Shown: positions 55,677 to 64,000 of the stretch, one piece after another
Layout: each line of letters starts with the position of its first letter
Position numbering within the stretch: position 1 is the first letter of the stretch
Source: Skeletonema tropicum
Lineage: Eukaryota; Bacillariophyta; Thalassiosirophyceae; Thalassiosirales; Thalassiosiraceae
DNA length: 64,000 bases
Reading direction: 5' to 3'
NCBI GenBank assembly: GCA_037178625.1
Contig: CM074140.1
Span: 372,001 to 436,000, forward strand
Notes under the pieces: model-generated
Databases searched by the model: none
What the model saw: the letters and a program-made list of their open reading frames with translations, nothing else
Told to the model about the DNA's origin: nothing
Made by a program: the position numbers and the translations under genes

Positions 55677-56709
55677 GGTAGATGACTGTTTGACAAAGTA
55701 CTTATTATGAACATTCGATTCACGTACTTACTTACTGACGAGGTAGGAGATCGAAGTCGTGAAACATGTGAGGCTTCCCAGATTTTACATTTTACCGCAT
55801 GAATACATATGTACCAAGCCTTGAACTCTGACTCTTCTTTGTCTTGTCGGGATTCAATTGTTTTATGGGACTGATGAGAACACAAAATTTAGCTGAAAGA
55901 ATGTTGTATGTAGGAATTAAATACAAAGAACAAAGTTAAAGTAAAGTAATCCTCCTCTGAGTACCACGAAAACTTGTATGTAGGAAAGTTAAGGGTTTAA
56001 CCTTGAAATTATGCTGTCTTGGACATTGAAAAAAGGGGCCTTTCGGTACTCTGAGTGCCGTATATCCCAAGGCATAGGATTTAAAAAATCCTAGAGCTGT
56101 AGGGATGTGCGACTGAAGTTGAACTTTTCAGAACCCTTAAGTACAATACTTACTCAGGGTTCGAAAGAACTATTATGTCTCAAGGTATCAGTGACTAAAT
56201 TTAAGGCTTAACCCTAAATGGTTTATTATGTTGAGTTCCTCGGTCGTGCTGAATGCTGAGCATCACTCAAAGTGCCGCATAGGAGGCGGAATAAGAATTC
56301 AATAAACTACTTATCGGGATGTGCGACTGAAATTCATTCTGGACAAGTGCCTAAGTAGGAATGATCAAAAACACACACATACCGCAAAACAGAAGCTCGC
56401 AAGACATTTTTCTAGACATACATTTTACGGTACTCAATATTTTTTACGGTACTCATTTATGAGAGACCGAAGGAAGGATAACACAAAAGAAACTTTCGGT
56501 ACTCTGAGTCCGAGTTTTTGCTGCGTCTTCTCCGACGTTGACATAAATAAGTATTGAGACGGTCGATCCAGAGAGAACCCACCCTTTAGCTTCTTACTCT
56601 TACGGTTCGCATGAGGCTGCGAACTGCTCTCTCAGCGCTCAGCTCACCACAGCAACTTCCGTACTCTAGACTACTCTAGACATAATTTTACCAATCTCTT
56701 CTCTAAACA
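55677..56709. promoter_or_regulatory. shared divergent HSF promoter region with repeated motifs
   Basis: 1033 bp between two ATGs. CTTTCGGTACTCTGAG occurs at about 56040-56055 and 56493-56508; TTTTACGGTACTCA at 56423 and 56442; GGGATGTGCGACTGAA at 56102-56117 and 56316-56331. The repeats make shared regulation of the pair plausible. No clear heat-shock element was confirmed. Confidence 0.55.
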
Positions 56710-58026
56710 ATGTCTACATATACATCAATCAGCTCAATGGGTAAATATAATGCTAACGCTAACGCCGAGGGTGGTCAGCCTTCCTCGCCCTCGATAATAC
56801 CATCAGCATCTACGAAGGAGATGCCAACAACGTTGGCACAATCCCCAACTGCTAGTTCCACCAGTGGCCTTGACCTTCTCTTCGCCGCCTCTCAAGTTGA
56901 GACCAAGCCCAACGCAACAACGATAGCGGAAGCCGACCGTGCAAACGCGGTAGCAGAAGTTCCATCCACCGTCACAGTCGTTAGCACTGGCACTGGGATT
57001 AGCACAGGTAGAGCTGAACCTGGAGGCGAATCTGCAAGCAACAGCGACGACGAAGAGGAAGAAGCTCCCTCCTCCGGACACGCCGGCGAGAAGACTACCA
57101 CCGGTGCCGATGCCGTCGACACAAAGGACAAGAAGAAGGTCGATGTCAAGACCTTTCCTCAACTGCTCCAGATAATCCTCAACACGCCAGAGTATGATTC
57201 CATCGCCCATTGGCTCCCCGACGGCCTCTCGTTCATCATCGTAGACAAGCAACGATTCTCTGATGAGATTCTGCCCAAGTACTTCCGCCGTGGGGCCTTA
57301 TTTCACAGCTTTATCCGCAAGCTCAACCGCTACGGATTTCGAAGGGTCAAGGGAAGTTGCAAGGGTGAAGAATCATCGTTTGCTCACAATGACTTTGTCC
57401 GTGACAAACCGTGGTTGTGCTTGAAGATGAATTGCCAGTCCAAGCCAAGTTATCACAAAGTTCCGTCGACCAAGAAGAAGTCACAACAGGCTGCTGCTGC
57501 TGCTGTTGAGGCGGTCAATAACAACAGATTTGGCAACGCTAATAGTGCTGGTCTGATTGCGATGCCCTCTGCAGTTTCACCTACCTTGATGGGTGTAGGT
57601 GGAATGATGGACGCAGGTAGCAGGGCATTCGTTACTACAATTGCACCTGTGTCATACTTGCCCGCAGCAGCATCACATTCAGCACATGTCTTACCCATGA
57701 CTACAGCTGCTATTGGCCCTCCCTCCAGTGCTTTCACCTTCGCCGGTGCTACTGCAGCTGCCATTCAAGAGAGGCAGCTTCAGCGCCAGCTTGACGCTCC
57801 CATGCTCCCTGCTCATTATCATCAGCGTATTTTGCATGAAAAACAAATGCTGGTGCTCCAAATGCGACAGCGCCATCAGCGCCAAATGCAGTTACAACAG
57901 CGTCTTCAGGAGATGTCTGTGTACGATGAAGATCATTTTCCTAGTAGCAGTTATGACAGTTATATGCAGAGTTCCTTGATGGCACAGAGTGCACATGATA
58001 TGTTACGAAGGAACATTTATTACTGA
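56710..58026 (+). CDS. heat-shock-factor-type transcription factor, copy 2
   Basis: 438 residues. The DNA-binding domain appears identical to copy 1. It differs in the first ~15 residues (MSTYTSISSMGKYNAN against MINNFISMSSTMTAAI), one fewer Ala in the poly-Ala run, and scattered changes in the linker (PSAVSP, PPSSAFTFAGA). The two genes form an inverted, divergently transcribed duplication, and similarity fades just outside the coding ends. The extra start-region change suggests the promoters and 5' ends evolved separately. Confidence 0.9.
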   Translation: MSTYTSISSMGKYNANANAEGGQPSSPSIIPSASTKEMPTTLAQSPTASSTSGLDLLFAASQVETKPNATTIAEADRANAVAEVPSTVTVVSTGTGISTGRAEPGGESASNSDDEEEEAPSSGHAGEKTTTGADAVDTKDKKKVDVKTFPQLLQIILNTPEYDSIAHWLPDGLSFIIVDKQRFSDEILPKYFRRGALFHSFIRKLNRYGFRRVKGSCKGEESSFAHNDFVRDKPWLCLKMNCQSKPSYHKVPSTKKKSQQAAAAAVEAVNNNRFGNANSAGLIAMPSAVSPTLMGVGGMMDAGSRAFVTTIAPVSYLPAAASHSAHVLPMTTAAIGPPSSAFTFAGATAAAIQERQLQRQLDAPMLPAHYHQRILHEKQMLVLQMRQRHQRQMQLQQRLQEMSVYDEDHFPSSSYDSYMQSSLMAQSAHDMLRRNIYY

Positions 58027-59307
58027 TGAGGAAGAGAGAGGGAAAACGAGAGAGTTATTTATTTGGGTTTGAGAAAGCTATTTGTATAATATAATAATAG
58101 GATTTTTACATAAGTGTGTAGGAATGGAATATATTAGGATGTTCGTTGCTTTCTTATTCCTGCCTTGCTACTTACTACGTACTACGATACTTAGAAGTAT
58201 GTACGGCACCACAGGCGCCTTCGGGACCGCCCGAACTCCGCCTGGTTTAAGTTCACCTTTCTCTACTGGCACTAGTGCCTCTAGAGGGAGTAGCAACTAA
58301 AATAATCTATCTATTACTCATGTCTTATTAGCATGCTCCATGCTCTCCTTTTTCAAGTGACTGAAGTTGACGACACTTGAGACCCAAATACGAATGTCTC
58401 AAAGCTAAAGACAAAAGACTTTCTCCTACATAGGTACCGTCTTTACCTTAAAAAGTGTCCGTAGGACAGGACCACACTATTGCAGCCCGGACACTTTTAC
58501 CCCTCCTTGAAAAAGGCACGGACACTTACTAAATCCGGACACTTCCAATGGTCTTGCTAGTAAGATGTATGCAAACATTTAAGACACCTGTCTTGGTGTC
58601 CGAGGACAGTCTACTCATCCCGCTCCCAGGGCAAAAAAATACTAGAAAGTGTCCGAATCTGGTCGGAATCTGGGCGGACACTTCCTAATAAAAGGCTGCG
58701 GACACCTTCAAGGCACCAGAAAAACAGTCCGGACAATAGAAAAATCCGGACACTTTCTAAGGTAAAGACGGTACTTACATATAAGTACTCATTACTCCTA
58801 TGTGTACTTATGTAACACAGACGCAGAAAGGATAAATAGGAATAAATTGTAGGGTTTGAACTTGTCGTATCTAATTTTAGAACCAGATACGATCTCTTGT
58901 ATTGAGTTCCGCAGTTGTTTTTCATCAATGTTTGATCGAGATGCATACGATACTGAAGAACGTCTCAAATTCAAGGACTTCTTTCTCTGATCTGGGATGC
59001 TTCAGTACATATATAACTCTTGAAAGATGCTCCTAAGTAAATAAGTAACTCTTCAATTCTGTTGTACAAAAACCATTTGGTGTCAACCTGTCGATGTCAA
59101 CTGTCTAGTAGATTTTCTCGCTTCTCGCTCTGTTGTCGCTCATCTTAACATAAATAATGCGTTGCACTTGCATAATAATATTTATCAGCTAGGGACAAAC
59201 AATCCACAGAGTTCAACAAATGATTCAACTTCACTATTTACAGAGTTCGACTAAAGTCACATTTAAATAAGAAACAACACAGTACAATTCAGCCCTATTT
59301 GGAGCGT
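58027..59307. other. intergenic with a MITE
   Basis: Apart from the MITE at 58434-58774, AT-rich DNA without a supported gene; short frames show no features. Confidence 0.5.
58434..58774. mobile_element. MITE with CGGACACTT repeats
   Basis: 341 bp with inverted ends GTACCGTCTTTACCTT and complement. Inside are six or more copies of CGGACACTT in both orientations. Non-coding. Confidence 0.7.
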
Positions 59308-61948
59308 TTACAAATCATAACTTGATATGGAAACAGTCCTTGGTTGGTCAACACTTCGTTGACCCGTCGCCACTAGTCCTTCCACATCCTCCATGACTAC
59401 TGAGTTATTTCGGTCCCGACCTGACGTTACCGACTCATTTTCATCAGCCAGAAATTCCATCAGATTCTCCTCCCCAATGGCATGTTCCTCTTCCTCTTCA
59501 TCTCCATCTCCTTCTTCCTCATCTAAATGGTCTTCTTCCATATCAATCGCTCCACTTCCATCCTCAGAAGCAGAGTCCTCCTCCTCTTCACTATTGATGT
59601 CACTCAATTGCCCTTGTATTAACGAACGTAGCTCAGCAAGAGTAGATCGATCGTCAACTTGCACTAGAACCGCATTAGCGTTATTGTTTTGGCCCACTCC
59701 AGCATCTAGAAGATTGAACAGGTCCTCGGCGGCTCTATGTTGATACTGTTCACTTTCTTCTTGTTCGCTTCCCTGTTCCTGTTGTTGACTGAGCAATACA
59801 TTTAAGCGAGACTGCCACCGGCGTGCCAAAAGGCGGTATACTGCCCTCTCTCTCTCGGCAGCAAGGCAGCGAGCTTCGGCTTCTCGACGAGCTCTTTCCG
59901 CCTTTGCAGTCTTAGCCTTCTCCTCCATTAGACGACGCTTCAAGAAGTCAGTCTCATTTTGCTCTGGTGCAAACCCTGTGTGTATTTAGAAGGGGAGAGA
60001 GAGAGAGAGAGATTAGAAGTGAGACGTGTACCAGAGCAGTTGCGCTAGATCTAGATACACTTTGAAAAGCTCTGTTTTACTTACATCTCCTGTGTGTATA
60101 CGATAATATTTCAAGCCAAATAGATTTTGGCAACATTGCAGCAGCATTAAACCTCTCATCCGGAGTTGGCACTCGAGGAGGAGGCTGTACGATTTCAGAG
60201 TTGGAGCACATCAGCAGCGCCATGCTAGCACACCGGTGTTCATTAGGGTAGAAACGGCGAATGGATGGATTCCAAACGTTTGACGGGATGATGGTGTAGA
60301 TCACTGGAAACATTGCTAGAGGAGCAAACCTAACTCCTGACAATAGTTGAGAAGTGAATTCTTCATCCAAACCAGAAAGTGAAGCAGCGTCTTCACTTGG
60401 AGCATCTTCTTCGAGCCCCTGGGCTACAACTCCGGTGCGGATCACCTTTACAAGTTCATCTTCAACTAAACAATGAATGCAACACATTAGTCAATCAAGC
60501 ACGATCTCATTCTAAATTCATATCTGTCAATTATTGATAATCTTACCTGGTCCAACAAGGATACCTCCTGGACTGAGTAGCTTGGTAATATTTGTCAACT
60601 CTGAGCTATCAATGGCTGCCCCAATATAAATCCTATCATACCCCACTACACTCTCTCCCTCTGACTTCAAAATGTTGAGCCCATTACCCTTGATGATGTG
60701 AATATCTGGAGTGCCATCATTCACAAATTTGATTGTGGAGATGTTTCCATTCTCGTTGACAGAAGCGCCTCCCCATTTTACTAAGGATGCTTTGCAATGC
60801 CCAATCACATCATCGTGCAGCTCCACACCTAAAGAGTTTAGGTAGCGAAGAGAGAAGTATCAAATTAATCCTGTTGAGATTAGACTGCACCAGAACGATA
60901 GACAAACAAAGGCAATCAAACTAAAAATAATCCTTACCATAATGAAGCGAATTGGGACCCAAAATATCCGCCACAATCGCAGAAACATATCCGGTGCCAC
61001 TCCCAATGTTTAAGAAGGAAGTACAAGAGTTTGGAACGAGATCCAACGCCTCAATTGCAGAGCCATAGATGTGTGGTGCAGAGATGTGCACATTCCCTTC
61101 TTTGAGGGGTTGATCGGAATGAGCCAATGTCTCGTTGCCCTATGTATGAATATTGGGAGCAATGAGAGTGAGAGATGCTTTTGACACTCACACAAAATAG
61201 AGGCACGAGCAGATCTAGATCTAACCACGTGACTTACCGCCGGAACAAAGAATTTGCGATCAACTCTACGGAATGCTCTCTCCACATGTTCACTCGTGAT
61301 TACTCCAAATCCTATACGTGTGTAATTTAAGTATGGATGTTGTAATGCATTAGGTTAGTAGGAAGTGGAGAGAGACACACACGCATGTTAGTATGTCCTG
61401 CAAAATGCATAATATTTGTTCACACAAAGAAGGAGAAGACGATGATCATCATCACTCAGAGCAAGTGAAAATGCACACATCATCATCAATGTCAGTGATG
61501 AGGATTTTGTAGTGAAGTTCGTATCCTACGATGACAGCACCGTGTATGTTTGTGACCGTGGCCAAAGTGAAGGACAGGGAGGAGATTGCATTGGTGGATG
61601 CTTTCCTGGAATGGCACTGTGGCTGCGATACTCAATCCATCACTTGATACGTGGAGAGGAGGTCGGTCATTAATAGATTCGGCCTCCATGTTGAACCACT
61701 CGGACGTACAAACTCTGCTCACGTAATGTGTGCCACTTCGCATTCTGAATGACTCTCACTCTCACGTAATCGATGGGAACGAGTGCCTGTGTGCTCAATT
61801 AAAAACTGACATAGCAACACATGTGTACAAGTGCATCATGACAACACAACACATAAAGTTCAACGTGGCATAGGATATGGAGTTCTTACTTACGTTTGAG
61901 TTTGTCCACCATTTCGGTGTTATTCGTGCCGCTACTTCGCCACGCCAT
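59308..61948 (-). CDS. PCMT-domain protein with F-box-like C-terminal region
   Basis: Six exons: 61894-61948, 61238-61311, 60938-61139, 60547-60828, 60085-60465 and 59308-59975. All junctions are GT-AG and phases check, giving 553 residues. The N-terminus MAWRSSGTNN...LKR, RAFRRVDRKFFVPA, NVHISAPHIYG and the SAM loop FLNIGSGTGYVSAIVADILG are those of protein L-isoaspartate O-methyltransferase. The central acidic loop is longer than in PCMT1. Beyond the domain, FAPLAMFPVIY and LPKSIWLEILSYTHRRWF look like an F-box-type helix. Then a charged coiled coil (RREAEARCLAAERERAVYRL) and an acidic tail follow. By analogy with animal PCMTD1/2 (PCMT plus SOCS box), it may be a ubiquitin-ligase adaptor for damaged proteins rather than a repair enzyme. 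That is inference. Confidence 0.8.
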
Positions 61949-62443
61949 TGGTAGATGTGTATTCAGCCAGTAGATTGCAGGGGGTCAAGAAGTTCTTAGT
62001 GGCTGCAGTGCTTGCTTTGAATTATGTATAGCGGTACTTCTGTGAAAGAACGAATGCATCAATGGCACGTTGGAGATGCATGCATCTCTCTGCTGCCAAA
62101 TTACGCGTGCATCGTGCATCTCTCGATCGAGGTGACACATTTCCTGCCATTTTCTTTCCTTCAAAAATGCCGAAAGCTCGGAAGTGCGTGTTCTTTCCAG
62201 ACCAGAATTAGGCGAGTGAGCGATTTGTCACGGGTTGTTTGACAATTTTGTTGAAGAAAGAAAAAGAGGTCCACTTTTGTCACAGAATGCACATAGCCTA
62301 CGCCAATTTACCAATAATTTCGACTTAGTGATACATTACATGCTTACATACTTATGCAGCAAGGAATAAGAGAACTAAACCCCTGCTTTAGCTGCGCATT
62401 GGTGCAAGTATCTGAGAACTGATTCTGCAAACATCCCTTTATC
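61949..62443. promoter_or_regulatory. intergenic: PCMT-gene promoter and 3' end of SGNH gene
   Basis: 495 bp between the PCMT-domain start codon and the stop of the right-edge gene. No motif recognised. Confidence 0.4.
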
Positions 62444-64000
62444 TTATCTTGGTGTGACTCCAAATGCGTCAAAGTGGAGGGTAGTGATTGCTCTCATATA
62501 AGCAGTGTCAGCCTCATCAGTGCACATTTCAATGCTCTGAACAACATCATTTCTAACTTGTATTCTTCCCAATCCACAAGCGTAATGCCACGTTTTCCTA
62601 GATTGCATCCCACCGAATCCGAATTTACCCTGTTGCCAATAACTTATTTGGTTCCTTGTATGTTCTGTAGCAGTAGTACTGCTGTTATTTTCGGAACTAA
62701 TCCAAGCTTCGATTGCCTCCGATCGTCCATTGGGTTGTCTCCCATACGGAAAATGCAGTACAGCCAAATGTCGATGTTCATTCTTCGACTGTTGGAGGAT
62801 CGTTTCCATTGCAATTGTCCACTCATTTGACAAGACTGTTTTCCCATCGTAGGAATTACCTGGTTCTACAATGACTAGGTCTGCATTTAAATCATTCACC
62901 AGTTGGACATGTTGCACTTGGTCTGCAAAGTGAGGTGCCCAAATAAAGGCAATTCTCAAACAGCGTGCAAACATTATGTCCTCGTTGCAAGGGCAATCAT
63001 CGAACAAAGATATGTAATCTGTTTGGTTGTGTGTATTTTGATGCACCACGAAATGATCTGAAGCACGACGTTGAGTATTATTACTATCTTCGTTGCGCCA
63101 TTCATATGTCAAAATGATTCCTGTACCCTTTACATCATCTCCTGCATGCGCCTCGGCAAATGCAGAGGAACCGCGTAAACCATGCACAGTTGCAGTGAAC
63201 AAGTTGCGTATGTGAGAGTCTCCCATCATGACGATGGTTACTTGACATTTTTTGGAATTGTCCATCCAAGTGAAGGGGTCCAGAGGAACGAGGCTGCAAG
63301 AGTTGGGCACCCATTCTCTGTCATAGTTGTCGGGTGATCCTTGTTGATTACCGTCGAATATATCTTGTTGCGTGTTGCATCGTGGTAAAGAATGATTTGT
63401 TGCTTCGTTTTCGTTTTCTTCTTCTTCTAAAGAATTGGCGTGTTGATGATAACTTCCAAATCGTCGCGGTAGTGGTGGCAGCGTTGTTGTCTCATTTAGA
63501 TTGCGCACCCATATCCATTCCCCTCGACTGGGCATCAAACAATAATTCGGTTCCAACCTCACTCCACCACACGTTCCATGTTCATTTTCTATAAGTGGCT
63601 GGATAGTAATTTCCCCCTTTGTTGCAAATCCACAGTGGAGAGTTGTCGTGTTGGCCAATCGTTGATCGGTTGCACAATCGGTACCAAGCTGTTTCCATCT
63701 TCTTGTTGTTATTGACCATTTGGTATCGTGCTTATTAAACGCAGATCCTTCACTTGCATTGAAATGATACGTCACAACATCATCAGTGTGTAGAAGCTGT
63801 CCTTTGTATTCAATATCCTCCAGTGCTTCCTCGCTCTCATATCTCCTATCCACGAGCATGAATAATGATACCCCGGCAATAAAGGCAAACAGGACTAAAG
63901 GGAGCACTCGATATACTACTAACTTTGATAGTGCAGAAGAAGATAAAGTTGGCTGCAATGGTGGTGATGAATCGTCATTGGCGAAACTACTTTCAGTCTC
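62444..64000 (-). CDS. type II membrane SGNH/GDS-motif protein (5' partial)
   Basis: The frame is open to the window edge, 14 codons beyond the first possible start, so the N-terminus is incomplete. A hydrophobic anchor (VLPLVLFAFIAGVSLFMLV) is followed by a luminal region with several NxT/S sites. VTIVMMGDSHIRNLF is the GDS block of SGNH hydrolase-like proteins, including PMR5/TBL-type polysaccharide O-acetyltransferases. Later parts are DLVIVEPGNSYDGK and AVLHFPYGRQPNGRS. The protein ends TTLHFDAFGVTPR; a D-x-x-H of the TBL type is not obvious, although LHFDAFG may substitute. A secretory-pathway hydrolase or acyltransferase acting on glycans is plausible but unproven. Confidence 0.6.
   Translation of the reverse strand, partial: ETESSFANDDSSPPLQPTLSSSALSKLVVYRVLPLVLFAFIAGVSLFMLVDRRYESEEALEDIEYKGQLLHTDDVVTYHFNASEGSAFNKHDTKWSITTRRWKQLGTDCATDQRLANTTTLHCGFATKGEITIQPLIENEHGTCGGVRLEPNYCLMPSRGEWIWVRNLNETTTLPPLPRRFGSYHQHANSLEEEENENEATNHSLPRCNTQQDIFDGNQQGSPDNYDREWVPNSCSLVPLDPFTWMDNSKKCQVTIVMMGDSHIRNLFTATVHGLRGSSAFAEAHAGDDVKGTGIILTYEWRNEDSNNTQRRASDHFVVHQNTHNQTDYISLFDDCPCNEDIMFARCLRIAFIWAPHFADQVQHVQLVNDLNADLVIVEPGNSYDGKTVLSNEWTIAMETILQQSKNEHRHLAVLHFPYGRQPNGRSEAIEAWISSENNSSTTATEHTRNQISYWQQGKFGFGGMQSRKTWHYACGLGRIQVRNDVVQSIEMCTDEADTAYMRAITTLHFDAFGVTPR

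Overview
This window looks like nuclear DNA from a diatom, most likely a centric one. That is an inference from several signs: short GT-AG introns of 60-110 bp; a signal peptide followed by an ASAFAP-like motif on a GNAT protein, as used for plastid targeting through secondary endosymbiotic membranes; HSF-type transcription factors; Thr/Pro-rich secreted or type II membrane proteins; and dense, recent, nested transposons. No rRNA, tRNA, CRISPR or bacterial operon was seen. Both window edges cut through genes.

Layout. 1-5.1 kb: a large ARM/LRR/CHAT-protease/NTPase protein, open at the left edge. 6.2-15.4 kb: a plastid GNAT gene, a secreted Cys/acidic gene and a sulfotransferase-like gene, reshaped by a 3.57-3.59 kb tandem duplication (6686-10277 and 10277-13844) that leaves truncated GNAT and sulfotransferase fragments at the joint. 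15.4-35.8 kb: a large inverted structure of order A-B-U-A'-B'. Two 7.2 kb arms (15987-23189 and 27139-34308) carry a zinc-ribbon gene, a two-zinc-finger gene, MITEs and a short interstitial telomeric tract. Two 1.5 kb arms (23195-24724 and 34309-35833) carry identical LTO1-like genes and the tail of a dsRBD gene. The order fits an 11.1 kb inversion with duplicated (staggered) breakpoints. 35.4-39.5 kb: the complete dsRBD protein gene.

39.58-49.88 kb is a DNA transposon with about 347 bp terminal inverted repeats and a TA target duplication. It has two convergent genes: a DD34E (IS630/Tc1-mariner-like) transposase and a Cys-rich accessory protein. The inverted repeats encode the start of both proteins, so they share about 45 N-terminal residues. 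A non-LTR retrotransposon fragment (RT, RNase H, zinc knuckle, Ulp1-like protease) interrupts the accessory gene and is flanked by 277 bp direct repeats. 50.33-53.26 kb is a plant-type mariner-like element with Stowaway-like ends.

54.3-58.0 kb: two head-to-head HSF paralogues sharing a 1 kb promoter with repeated motifs. 58.4-58.8 kb: a MITE. 59.3-61.9 kb: a six-exon PCMT-domain gene with an F-box-like tail. 62.4-64 kb: a type II membrane SGNH/GDS protein, open at the right edge. The host genes do not form a pathway. The main story is genome rearrangement: tandem duplication, inversion with breakpoint duplication, and nested transposition.
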